From Candidatus Sericytochromatia bacterium S15B-MN24 CBMW_12 (lineage in GTDB: Bacteria > Cyanobacteriota > Sericytochromatia > S15B-MN24 > UBA4093): a stretch of DNA of 64,000 nucleotides. The position numbers and the translations under genes are program-made. The notes below the pieces were generated by a model. The model was not told the origin of the DNA. It saw only the letters and a program-made list of their open reading frames with translations, and did not search any database. Numbering within the stretch: position 1 is the stretch's first letter; each line of letters begins with the position of its first letter. Positions 16,568 to 24,331 of this stretch are shown here, one piece after another. The stretch spans positions 52,543-116,542 of the forward strand of contig DAZV01000037.1 in NCBI GenBank assembly GCA_002083825.1, in the 5' to 3' direction.

Positions 16568-17530
16568 TTAGATTGCAGGAACGATGGGCGTTTCGGCGTC
16601 GACCAGCTTGACCTCGTAGTTGAGTCGGGTGCCGATGATCTCGGGAGCGTCGATCCGGTCCATGAAGCGCCCGAAGACCTCCCCGCGACTGGTGGTGTAG
16701 GTGATGAAGAAGCGGGCGAAGCCGGTGACGACGACGTTCGAACGGCCGTTAGCGCCGAAGAAGGATGCCGCGTCGAGCAGGACGACGGTGACCACCCGCG
16801 GGGTGCGCGAGGGGTTCAGACGAGCCTGTTCGTAGGCGGTGCGGTCGTTTCCGACCAGCTGGTTGACGGCCGTCACGGTGGGGCCGTTCATGTTGCCCGG
16901 CTCGGTGGCAAGCATGCCGCCGACGGAAACCGTTGTCTTCGAGCCGTTGAGGATGGCCTGGCGATAGATGTTGGCGCCCGTGCCGTCGATGGCCAGGGCC
17001 TGGAAGTTCCCGCTGACGCTGCCACCCGGCCCTTGCTTGAGCACGTACTCGCGCCCCACGGCGAAATCGGTGTCGGGAACCCCCCAAGGACGAGCCCCGT
17101 TTTGCAACTCGATGCAGTGAAGGTCGGCCGAGGACTGGGCGCCAATCACGAAGGACGTGGGCTGAGGGGGCTGGTTGGGCTCGGCCTTGGCCTGGCCTGC
17201 CCCGAGAACCCTACCCACCATGCTATCGGTGGGAGCGTCGATGGAAACGGTCACCCGCGAACCCTTTTGCACGATGACCTGGTTGGCGGCGATGGGGAAG
17301 CCGTTCTGGCTCGCGAGTTCCTGCGCGGCGACGATGGCCTGCGCGGGGCTGTTGATGAGCGCCTTGGCACCCGCCAGGGCCGCCGCGTCGGCAGCGGTCT
17401 GCATCCGGGTCCGCTGATACATCATGAGCCCCGCATCCGCGACCAAGCCCATGAAGACGACCAGGGCCGTGGCGAAGAATGCCGTGGTGACGAGGGTAGA
17501 GCCCCGTTCGTTCCGATTGCCTATCCGCAT
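16568..17530 (-). CDS. tadG: TadG-like pseudopilin/assembly protein
   Basis: 320 residues. The N-terminus 'NERGSTLVTTAFFATALVVFMGLVADAGLMM' region is the Flp-assembly TadE/G-like hydrophobic anchor, and 'RMQTAADAAALAGAKAL' is the diagnostic motif that follows it. The remaining 260 residues are a periplasmic beta-rich domain. TadG proteins are minor pilus-associated components. Located between the secretin and tadZ in the same operon, with short gaps. The family is clear; the exact TadE/F/G assignment is by position and length. Confidence 0.82.
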   Translation of the reverse strand: MRIGNRNERGSTLVTTAFFATALVVFMGLVADAGLMMYQRTRMQTAADAAALAGAKALINSPAQAIVAAQELASQNGFPIAANQVIVQKGSRVTVSIDAPTDSMVGRVLGAGQAKAEPNQPPQPTSFVIGAQSSADLHCIELQNGARPWGVPDTDFAVGREYVLKQGPGGSVSGNFQALAIDGTGANIYRQAILNGSKTTVSVGGMLATEPGNMNGPTVTAVNQLVGNDRTAYEQARLNPSRTPRVVTVVLLDAASFFGANGRSNVVVTGFARFFITYTTSRGEVFGRFMDRIDAPEIIGTRLNYEVKLVDAETPIVPAI

Positions 17531-17553
17531 GGTTCCATCCTTCCTGGGTGTGG

Positions 17554-18783
17554 CTACTGCCCGATGAACTCGGGGGTCACCAGAATGGCGAGTTCCGTCT
17601 CGTTCTGCTGGAAGCGGGTGGACTTGAAGAGTTCCCCTAGGATGGGAATATGGCCGAGGAAGGGAACGCGCTCGACGCTCTTGCTTTCGATGCTCTGCAT
17701 CAGGCCTCCGATGGCGATTCCTTGGCCGGGTGCGAGAATGACCTCGGTCTGGGCCCGGCGGGTGCTGATGGCAGGAACCAGGAAATCGGTGATTCGCACC
17801 GCGTTGTTGTAGTCGAGGGTGCTCACCTCGGGACTCACTTTCATCGAGATCCGACCGTCGTCGAGGACCCTAGGCTCGACGGATAGCTTGATTCCGTAGG
17901 GCTTCCACTCGAAGGTGACGGTCTGGAGCTGCTGAGCGATGGGAACGGGAATCTCACCGCCGACCAGGAAGTCCGCCTTGCCGCCGCTCACGGCTACCAG
18001 GTTCGGCTTGGCCAGGATCTTGGCGTTGCCTTGCGACTCCAGCAGCTTGATGCGGGCCGCGATGCGCTCGTAGATTCCGAAGAAGGGCTGATCGACGCCT
18101 GCGGGGCGCTTCATGGTGGCGATGGTGGATTCGTCGGGGCGCAGGACGTCCTCGCCGGAGGGCAGTCGGTACATCGTGCCCCATTTGACACCCAGCTCGC
18201 TGGCGGCGGTCTTGTTGAGTTCGACAATCTGCACGTTGACCTGGATCTGCTGGATTTTGGAAGCCGAGAGCAAGTTGATGACCTTGGAGGCGAAGCCGGA
18301 GGCGATTTGCTCGGCCATCTTGATCTGGCTGGTGGTGTCCACTCGGCCGATGAGGATCACGGCGTCCCCGGTCATTTCGACCGTAAGGCCCTTCACCTTG
18401 AGAGCGCGCTCGAGGGTCGAGCGTAGAAGGTTGGCGTCGGCTCTAACCAGCACATCGTACGAGAGGCGTCCACTCTTGGTCCAGACGATGAGGGTGGTGG
18501 TTCCGGGCTTCTTGCCGTTGATCAGCACGTCCTTCTTGGAGACCACGGCCACGTCGGCGATGTCGGGATTGGTGATGGAGACCTTGGTGATATCGCTTCC
18601 GACCGACAGGACCTGGGACTTGCCCACGGTGACCGGCATCTGGTCATCCGGGGCGGGCGGCCTGAGGGTCGAGGAGTCCGGGGTAGCAGCGGGGGCGGCC
18701 GCGAGTGCGGTCGGGAGGGGCACGAGCGTCAGCGCGATCGACAGGGCCAAGAGCCAGCGCGCGGGATTGCGAGGAGTGATCAT
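17554..18783 (-). CDS. cpaC: Tad pilus outer-membrane secretin CpaC/RcpA
   Basis: 409 residues with a signal peptide ('ALTLVPLPTALAAAP'). Residues about 50-120 are the pilus-associated secretin N-terminal domain ('VLSVGSDITKVSITNPDIADVAVVS'), then a BON-like segment (about 120-185), then the secretin domain with 'LLESQGNAKILAKPNLVAVSGG' and 'IAIGGLMQSIESKSVERVPFLG', typical of the C-terminal gate region. It forms the multimeric outer-membrane channel for Flp pili. Length matches the short CpaC type. Confidence 0.93.
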   Translation of the reverse strand: MITPRNPARWLLALSIALTLVPLPTALAAAPAATPDSSTLRPPAPDDQMPVTVGKSQVLSVGSDITKVSITNPDIADVAVVSKKDVLINGKKPGTTTLIVWTKSGRLSYDVLVRADANLLRSTLERALKVKGLTVEMTGDAVILIGRVDTTSQIKMAEQIASGFASKVINLLSASKIQQIQVNVQIVELNKTAASELGVKWGTMYRLPSGEDVLRPDESTIATMKRPAGVDQPFFGIYERIAARIKLLESQGNAKILAKPNLVAVSGGKADFLVGGEIPVPIAQQLQTVTFEWKPYGIKLSVEPRVLDDGRISMKVSPEVSTLDYNNAVRITDFLVPAISTRRAQTEVILAPGQGIAIGGLMQSIESKSVERVPFLGHIPILGELFKSTRFQQNETELAILVTPEFIGQ

Positions 18784-18796
18784 CGAGGACGCCTTT

Positions 18797-19633
18797 CTAG
18801 CGATAAACCTGCTCGGTGCTCGTGCCGCGGATGACGAGGATGGCCTCGTCGGGCTTCTGAGGAACCGGAACCTTGATGGTGCGGGTGGAGACGATGCGGG
18901 TGGCGACGGAGCGGCGGATGACCGTTTTCGCCATGGCCGGCTTGGTGGTCAAGGAATCGGGGGAGATGCCGGTCGTCGAGACGTGATTCAGTTCATTGGC
19001 CGAGCGCATCGCCAGGCGTATTTTGCCACGATCGGCAGCAAGGATCAGGATCTCGGACTCCTGAGGGGTGACCGCCAGGGTGGCCGAGGAGACGACCTTG
19101 GCTTCCTGTTCGTCCTTTTTTTCGTAGTCCTGGGCGATCGCCAGCACCTGAATCATCTGGAGCATCACCTTGGAAACGGGGCGGTTGTCGATGTCGAGGG
19201 TTCCCACCACGTCGACGAAGGAGCCCGGCTGCACGAAGCCGGCCACGCCCACGACCTCGTCGACCGCGACCGTGACGGCGCGCTTGCCGGGAGGCACCGG
19301 AAGGACCATGGCGGCCTCCTGGCCAAGGGGGTAGAACTTGGCGTCGATCACGGCCTCGCCGGGGAAGAGCTCCGCCTTGGAGACCCGTCCCACCACGTCA
19401 TCGGGCGCGACGGCGGCACCCTGAGGAATGAAGGAACTGGGACGGGACTCGACCATGACCTGCTCGGGGGTCACCTTGGAATTGGCGGGAATGGGGGCGG
19501 CGACCACCAAGACCGATCCGGTGGGGATGCCGGCGTCCGCCTGCTTTGCCGATCCGTTGACGTAGTAAAAGAGCGCGCCGCTGGTGGCGAGCCCTAGGGC
19601 CGTGGCAACCACCAGACGCTGGGCTTTCTTCAT
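18797..19633 (-). CDS. cpaB: Tad pilus protein CpaB/RcpC
   Basis: 278 residues. An N-terminal membrane anchor (about 5-27) precedes an SAF domain (about 45-110: 'PANSKVTPEQVMVESRPSS') and a CpaB/RcpC domain ('GKRAVTVAVDEVVGVAGFVQPGSFVDVVGTLD' region). CpaB supports the secretin and may bind cell wall. The ATG at 19633 overlaps the tadE stop as TGATG; a GTG one codon earlier is possible. Same operon and order as in other Tad loci. Confidence 0.9.
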   Translation of the reverse strand: MKKAQRLVVATALGLATSGALFYYVNGSAKQADAGIPTGSVLVVAAPIPANSKVTPEQVMVESRPSSFIPQGAAVAPDDVVGRVSKAELFPGEAVIDAKFYPLGQEAAMVLPVPPGKRAVTVAVDEVVGVAGFVQPGSFVDVVGTLDIDNRPVSKVMLQMIQVLAIAQDYEKKDEQEAKVVSSATLAVTPQESEILILAADRGKIRLAMRSANELNHVSTTGISPDSLTTKPAMAKTVIRRSVATRIVSTRTIKVPVPQKPDEAILVIRGTSTEQVYR

Positions 19634-20013
19634 CACTGTTCAACCCTCATGACAGCGGCCGCGTTTAGCATCACGGGATTGGGGACTCCCGGAACGGTGA
19701 ATATCAGCTGGACCGGATAGCTCACGTCCACGTTCAGCGAGTCCCCATCGGAGTATTTCTGCTTGGTGATGGCAATCTGCGGTTCCTCTTTGAGTCCCGA
19801 CCCGGCCAAGTAGGCCTTGACCGTGTCGCGAACCCTGGACTCCGGGCGGCCGAGGGCACCCATGCGGGCGCCCTCCCGGCTCGCGTTGGTGACGATCAGC
19901 TGCGAGCTGAAGAGGTGTCCGAGACTGAAGATCCCCAGGATCATCGTGAAGATGACCGGGATCACCAGGGCGGTTTCCAACACCGCCTGACCCCGTTCGC
20001 GGGCGTTCTTCAT
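19633..20013 (-). CDS. tadE: TadE-like pseudopilin
   Basis: 126 residues. 'RERGQAVLETALVIPVIFTMILGIF' near the N-terminus is the TadE hydrophobic pilin-like segment with the conserved Glu (cleaved by the prepilin peptidase in this family). 'NASREGARMGALG' is the typical motif after it. TadE is a minor pseudopilin of Flp pili. The Shine-Dalgarno GGAGG lies eight bases upstream of the ATG. Encoded between the Flp pilins and cpaB. Confidence 0.88.
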   Translation of the reverse strand: MKNARERGQAVLETALVIPVIFTMILGIFSLGHLFSSQLIVTNASREGARMGALGRPESRVRDTVKAYLAGSGLKEEPQIAITKQKYSDGDSLNVDVSYPVQLIFTVPGVPNPVMLNAAAVMRVEQ

Positions 20014-20037
20014 GTCTCGCTCCTCCGCTAGCTCGCG

Positions 20038-20202
20038 CTACTTCTTCAGGGTGCTGGCGATCGAGTTGAGCATCGCCTGGACGTTGGTTCCCATCAGGGT
20101 GAGGGCACCCACGCAGACCACCGCGATGAGCCCCAGGATCAGGCCGTACTCGGTGAGCGCCTGCCCCTCTTCCTCGGCCCATACCTTCTTCAGCATGTTC
20201 AT
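20038..20202 (-). CDS. flp: Flp type IVb major pilin, copy 1
   Basis: 54 residues: a charged leader ending in Gly13, then the processing motif 'G/QALTEYGLILGLIA' with the invariant Glu-Tyr, then a hydrophobic helix. Start at 20202 is chosen because GGAG lies eight bases upstream; an ATG two codons earlier sits too close to it. It differs from the copy at 20222-20386 at only five positions (residues 5, 9, 43, 46 and 50), so the two are tandem duplicates. Flp pilins form bundled adhesive pili. Too short to stand out as an open frame on length alone. Confidence 0.92.
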   Translation of the reverse strand: MNMLKKVWAEEEGQALTEYGLILGLIAVVCVGALTLMGTNVQAMLNSIASTLKK

Positions 20203-20221
20203 TTTCATCTCTCCTTTTTTC

Positions 20222-20386
20222 TTACTTCTTGAGGGTGGTCGCGATAGAGGTGAGCATCGATTGAACGTTGGTTCCCATGAGGGTGAGGGCGCCCACGCAG
20301 ACCACCGCGATGAGCCCCAGGATCAGGCCATACTCGGTGAGTGCCTGGCCCTCTTCCTCAACCCATACCTTCGATAGCATGTTCAT
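20222..20386 (-). CDS. flp: Flp type IVb major pilin, copy 2 (first gene of the operon)
   Basis: 54 residues from the ATG at 20386, with GGAA eight bases upstream; the frame stays open to 20467 but those 27 residues do not look like a pilin leader. Contains the same 'GQALTEYGLILGLIA' cleavage and helix motif as copy 1. It is the first gene of the Tad operon, so the main promoter should lie in the AT-richer stretch 20400-20500. Confidence 0.92.
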   Translation of the reverse strand: MNMLSKVWVEEEGQALTEYGLILGLIAVVCVGALTLMGTNVQSMLTSIATTLKK

Positions 20387-20530
20387 CCGTAGTCTTCCTT
20401 TCGCAAGGTTCTCAGCGTCGCTCAGGGCCCTCGCCCTTGAGGCTGTAACCATAATAAGCAAGCCCATTTGCGCCTAAATCTCGCACGCATTAACCGCAAG
20501 TGAATGATCCCGGGCTTGCAGGCACTGCCC

Positions 20531-20590
20531 AGGCCGTTTTGCGGCCTACCAAACATTGTGAGAGGCGCCCCCGCTTGCGAGGGCGCCTCT
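20531..20590. terminator. Two strong hairpins between the pilin operon and an NHL gene
   Basis: Positions 20531-20547 (aggccg / cggcct) and 20561-20590 (agaggcgccc / gggcgcctct, perfect 10-bp arms) form stable stem-loops. They lie downstream of the minus-strand NHL gene (20661-21908) and upstream of the pilin operon, so they probably end the NHL transcript. There is no long T tract on either side, so they may act as transcript stabilisers instead. Confidence 0.5.
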
Positions 20591-20601
20591 TGCCTGGTGA
20601 A

Positions 20602-20663
20602 AAGCTAGCGACAGCGGCTGTTTCGTAAAACAGCAAGAGAACGCCGTAACGAGCTTTGCTCTA
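20602..20663. repeat. Interspersed hairpin repeat, copy 2
   Basis: Matches copy 1 at 435-543. The core hairpin 20617-20634 is perfect (gctgttt / aaacagc with loop CGTA). The element ends at the stop codon of the minus-strand NHL gene, just as copy 1 ends at the stop codon of the gene at 541. See the related finding for the covarying stem. Confidence 0.55.
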
Positions 20664-21908
20664 GGGAACGGGACGAAGAACCCTGACGCGGCGGTTGCCG
20701 CGATCGGAGAAGTAGATGACGCCCTCGGCATCGACGTGAAGGCCGTAGGGGTAATCCAGCGTGGCCTCGAGGGCAGGCCCTCCATCGCCGTCACCCGAGA
20801 GGACGTCCTCCTCGGTCGCGGGAAGATGCCCCGCGAGGGTCTGGATGATGCCGTCGGGCATGACCCGGCGCACGCGATTGTTATTGGAGTCGGCGATGAT
20901 CAGGTTGCCGACGGGATCGAAGGCGATCGCCCCGGGACCGTTGAGGTCGGCTTCCGTGGCGGGTCCCCCGTCCCCGGAGAAGCCCAGGCGGCCGGACCCC
21001 GCGATCGTGCTGACGGTCCCATCCTTCTCGATCCGACGGATCCGGTGATTTCCCTCATCCGCGAAGACCAGCCGGCCCTGAGGATCGAGCGCCAGGCCTT
21101 GCGGCCAGAACAGCTTCGCCTGAGCCGCCGGGCCGCCGTCTCCGGAATAACCCATCTCTCCGGTGCCCGCGATCACCGTGACCTGCCGATCGGGATCGAT
21201 CTTGAGGATCCGGTTGGCTCCGTTCTCGGCCAGGTAGACGTTGTCCTGGGCATCGATGACGAGTCCCGCCGGGTTACTGAGCGCGACGTCGAGGGCGTAG
21301 GCCCCGTCGGTGGCCGGGGCCGCGCCGCCGCCCGCGAAGGTGTAGGTGTTTCCGACGGCGTCGATCATGCGAATCTTTCCGGGAACTCCGCCGGGAAAAC
21401 CATTCTGAGCGACGAAGAGCCGCCCCCGGGAGTCGAAGGCGAGGCCTTCGGGGCGCGCCACCGGCGCCTCGGCGGCCTTGACGCTTTCACTGGCATCGGC
21501 AGGCTCGTTGATGCCGTAGACATGGTGGGCAATCCCGGTAGCAAGGTTCACCGACCTCACCATCCAGAGCCCGTAATCGGAAACGTAGACCCTGCCGTCC
21601 GGCCCCTCGATCAGACTCGAAGGCTGGTGAATCTGGGCATCGACCGCAAGGCCTCCGTCACCGTTCGAGCCGACGTCGCCGTTCCCGAAGAAGGCCTCGA
21701 TGCGATAGACCCCGGGGGTCGTGGGAACCGGAGCCGGGGTGGGGGATTGCACGTCCCGATCGCCCGGATTCGTACCGGACGGCGGGCTGTCGGTGGGTCC
21801 GACGATGGGTTGCCCGATGGGCGAAACTCCCAGGCCGCCGGGGTGCTGGCAGCCAATCAGGGCGAGCGTGACGAGTACCGGCCATACTGGCCGTCGGCGG
21901 TGGCGCAT
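20661..21908 (-). CDS. NHL-repeat lipoprotein
   Basis: 415 residues from the ATG at 21908, with GGGAG six bases upstream. Lipobox 'LALIGC'. A Pro-rich linker (about 25-70) leads to about six NHL propeller blades with the repeated pattern 'VIAGTGEMGYSGDGGPA..A.L..P.GLALDPQG.L.FADEGNHRIRRI'. Expected to sit on the outer membrane or in the periplasm as a binding propeller. Family paralogues are encoded at 2-394, 29054-30505 and 31370-33628. Function of this family is not known. Confidence 0.88.
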   Translation of the reverse strand: MRHRRRPVWPVLVTLALIGCQHPGGLGVSPIGQPIVGPTDSPPSGTNPGDRDVQSPTPAPVPTTPGVYRIEAFFGNGDVGSNGDGGLAVDAQIHQPSSLIEGPDGRVYVSDYGLWMVRSVNLATGIAHHVYGINEPADASESVKAAEAPVARPEGLAFDSRGRLFVAQNGFPGGVPGKIRMIDAVGNTYTFAGGGAAPATDGAYALDVALSNPAGLVIDAQDNVYLAENGANRILKIDPDRQVTVIAGTGEMGYSGDGGPAAQAKLFWPQGLALDPQGRLVFADEGNHRIRRIEKDGTVSTIAGSGRLGFSGDGGPATEADLNGPGAIAFDPVGNLIIADSNNNRVRRVMPDGIIQTLAGHLPATEEDVLSGDGDGGPALEATLDYPYGLHVDAEGVIYFSDRGNRRVRVLRPVP

Positions 21909-22065
21909 GACGAACTCCCTCTGTACAACGCGCTCGCGGCGCAGGATCACGTGCGCATCCCTAGCCTAGAACAAGCGAGTAAACGGCAGTTCTCGCCGGA
22001 GTTACGAGGATGTTGTCACGACGGAGCCCGCACCCCGACGACGGTCGCCCAGGAAGCCTCGATGC

Positions 22066-22911
22066 CTAGGAGCTGAGCACGGATAGCCGATCGTATGCGC
22101 TCTTGATCTGCTGCTGGAATTCGATTTCCGGCTCGTCGGTCTTCGGAAACATCCGCTTGAAGAGGCTGCTGATCTGGCGCTGCGAGTAGCCGAGTAACTG
22201 GCACTGGCTCGCGACCTTGTCGGCGAGCAGCGCGAGATCGGGCTTGGCATGCTCGCGCAGGATCGAGGGAAGGTCGTCGTTACGCTGGGTCAGGGTTCTG
22301 ACCAGTTCGACCATCATCTCGGCGCTCGGAGTCCCCGCCCCCTGGCGCGCGTTGGAGAGGATCTGATCGTAGAACCGAATTTGAGGGGCGAGGCGCGCGA
22401 TCACCCCTTCCACGTCGGGATAGCGGAGGATTTCGCGGGGCTCGCGGATGTCTCGCTTGACGTCGTCGATGTGAAAACAGCCGATGTCGATGGTCCCGAT
22501 GAAGTGCCAAAGATAGCCGTAGAGTTCGTGCTGCTTGAGAAAGGCCTTCACGTCCATGTCGCTCAACCAGAGCATGCGCTCCATCCGGCTGCGAACCTGC
22601 TTCACCGAGGTCGTGAAGAGGGCCGGGTGGGTGTGGAAGGCGCCGATCTCCGGGAGGACCAGATCGTTGGGCTTGCAGCGATAGCGGACACCGACCACCC
22701 GGCGTCGCGAGGAATGGAAGACGCCGGTCGTGAGGTTCTGAAACTCCGCCAACTGGTCGTCGTTGCCGCCGAAGACGCCACCACGCTCGTCGAAGACGAA
22801 GATCCGCCGCTTGTGCGCGGTCTCGCGGTTCTCCTTGCTGGTCAGCGTATTCAACATATTGATGCCGAATTCCTGGACGAATCTTTCGTGAATCTCGGAC
22901 GTGATCTTCAA
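22066..22911 (-). CDS. JAMM/MPN-like metalloprotease-type protein
   Basis: 281 residues from the TTG at 22911, which follows AAAGGGGG by eight bases. A TTG at 22980 (GGAGG ten bases upstream) would add 23 residues. 'GAFHTHP' at about 90-96 and 'SDMD' at 117-120 resemble the zinc-binding His-x-His-Pro and Ser-x-x-Asp of JAMM (JAB/MPN+) peptidases, with Glu42 as a possible catalytic acid. The spacing between the two motifs is about 20 residues, longer than usual, so activity is uncertain. The C-terminal 130 residues are helical and charged. Bacterial JAMM proteins cleave ubiquitin-like or sulfur-carrier conjugates. It is divergent from the DNA methylase gene. Confidence 0.55.
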   Translation of the reverse strand: MKITSEIHERFVQEFGINMLNTLTSKENRETAHKRRIFVFDERGGVFGGNDDQLAEFQNLTTGVFHSSRRRVVGVRYRCKPNDLVLPEIGAFHTHPALFTTSVKQVRSRMERMLWLSDMDVKAFLKQHELYGYLWHFIGTIDIGCFHIDDVKRDIREPREILRYPDVEGVIARLAPQIRFYDQILSNARQGAGTPSAEMMVELVRTLTQRNDDLPSILREHAKPDLALLADKVASQCQLLGYSQRQISSLFKRMFPKTDEPEIEFQQQIKSAYDRLSVLSS

Positions 22912-23031
22912 CCTGAAATCCCCCTTTGGCGGCGTCGTTACTGGGCTTTTGTACCTAGTCCCGGGGGGCGGTAAACGCAACTTTTGTAAACCTCCGGTCG
23001 ATGCGGCTTCCCCATATCACTTGCTTGTTTG

Positions 23032-23105
23032 GATCGATCGTTGTAAACATAGAAGTAACGATCCTGCGATCACATGGATCGTCCGATCTTTGGTTGCATG
23101 TGATC
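23032..23105. promoter_or_regulatory. Cluster of seven GATC sites with an inverted repeat upstream of dam
   Basis: GATC occurs at 23032, 23036, 23060, 23068, 23077, 23085 and 23102, seven times in 74 bases. About 0.3 would be expected by chance. A nine-base inverted repeat, gatcacatg (23068-23076) and catgtgatc (23097-23105), spans four of them. The cluster lies between divergent starts of the JAMM-like gene and the Dam-type methylase, whose probable target is GATC. This could be a methylation-sensitive control region. Confidence 0.6.
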
Positions 23106-23202
23106 GGACGCACTGCATGCTCCATGTCCGTTTGGAGAAGATAGGGGCAGCAGCCGCGCCCAAGTAGCGGCAACCGCGTCTCGAGGAGTTAGGAGTAGGC
23201 AT

Positions 23203-24096
23203 ATGCTTCGTTCGTTGCAAGCGTCAAACCAGGTGAAGGCAAGCCCGTTCCTGAAGTGGGCCGGTGGTAAAGGGCGTCTGCTGGCGCAGTACCAGCCGCT
23301 CTTTCCCCAGCAGTACGGTCGCTACTTCGAGCCGTTCGTGGGGGCTGGGGCCGTCTTCTTTCACCTGAACCCGCAGGAAGCTCACCTGTCCGACGTGAAC
23401 GGGGAGCTGGTCAATGCCTACCAGGTGATCCGGGATCATGCCGAAGCGTTGATTTCGACGCTGAGCGGCTACCCTCACGACAAGGACTTCTTCTACGCCC
23501 TGCGTGCCCAGGACCCCGCGACGCTCACGTCCGTCGAGCGGGCCGCGCGGATCATCTACATGAACAAGACTTGCTTCAACGGGCTCTACCGGGTCAATCG
23601 CCGCGGGCAGTTCAACGTGCCCTTCGGCGACTACAAGAACCCTCGGATCCTCGACGTCGCGGGAATCCGGGCCGCCCAGAACGTCCTGCAGGGCGTGAGC
23701 GTGACCCATCAGGGCTTCGACGCGGTACTGACAGAGGCCCAGAGCGGGGACTTCGTGTACTTCGATCCCCCGTATCATCCGCTGAGTTCGACGGCCAGCT
23801 TCACGTCGTACGCCGCCGACGACTTCGGGCCGGAGGATCAGATTCGCCTGGCGGCGGTTTTCCGTCGCCTGGATGCGAAGGGCGTGAAACTCATGCTGAG
23901 CAACTCGGATACGCCGTTCATTCGCGATCTCTACGACGGCTTCGAGATCCAGCAAGTCTGGGCCCCGCGGGCGATCAACCGGGACGCCTCGAAGCGGAAG
24001 GGCGTCAACGAGGTGGTGGTCACCAACTATGCGACCCAACTCGCCGCACCGGCAAGCAGCCACCGACTCGCCGTGGTGGGCGAGGATCGGCGCTAA
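23203..24096 (+). CDS. dam: DNA adenine methylase, Dam/DpnM (D12) class
   Basis: 297 residues. N6-adenine methyltransferase with the AdoMet motif 'FLKWAGGK' at 16-23, 'FEPFVGAGAVFFHL' at 42-55 and the catalytic motif 'DPPY' at 188-191. 'CFNGLYRVNRRGQFNVPFG' and 'INRDASKRKGVNEV' are typical of the Dam/DpnII methylase group, which modifies GATC. ATG at 23203 with GGAG seven bases upstream. No restriction enzyme is encoded beside it, so an orphan regulatory methylase is likely. Target specificity is inferred from family resemblance and from the GATC-rich upstream region. Confidence 0.88.
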   Translation: MLRSLQASNQVKASPFLKWAGGKGRLLAQYQPLFPQQYGRYFEPFVGAGAVFFHLNPQEAHLSDVNGELVNAYQVIRDHAEALISTLSGYPHDKDFFYALRAQDPATLTSVERAARIIYMNKTCFNGLYRVNRRGQFNVPFGDYKNPRILDVAGIRAAQNVLQGVSVTHQGFDAVLTEAQSGDFVYFDPPYHPLSSTASFTSYAADDFGPEDQIRLAAVFRRLDAKGVKLMLSNSDTPFIRDLYDGFEIQQVWAPRAINRDASKRKGVNEVVVTNYATQLAAPASSHRLAVVGEDRR

Positions 24097-24117
24097 GCGC
24101 GGCGGTCCCGCGCAACC

Positions 24118-24318
24118 TCATGACCAGATCTTGAGGAGATAGCGGGCGTTGGCACTCAGCGCGCCGTCTTCGCCCAGCTCGTTTCCTTCCGCATCCGTGA
24201 TGGCTCCCTGGCCGTTCCGGATGCGGATTTGCCATTCGGGGGGCAGGCGATCGATCAGATTGCGGACCCGGGCGCCCGGATGAAAGGAATAGGTTTGGCC
24301 GTCGAGCGTGACGATCAC
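24118..24318 (-). CDS. Small beta-grasp-like protein
   Basis: 66 residues, GTG start at 24318, 13 bases after the uppP stop and so probably co-transcribed. The order of strands and one helix ('MIVTLDGQTYSFHPGARVRNLIDRL', then a loop, then 'ARYLLKIW') resembles the ubiquitin-like beta-grasp fold of ThiS or TGS domains. There is no C-terminal Gly-Gly, so it would not act as a sulfur carrier in its encoded form. The fold call is inference from pattern only. Confidence 0.5.
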   Translation of the reverse strand: MIVTLDGQTYSFHPGARVRNLIDRLPPEWQIRIRNGQGAITDAEGNELGEDGALSANARYLLKIWS

Positions 24319-24331
24319 GTCGGGGGATCGA

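Noticed and set aside
23203..24096. Type II restriction-modification system
   Set aside because: Only the methylase is present; neither the beta-grasp-like nor the JAMM-like neighbour looks like a nuclease.
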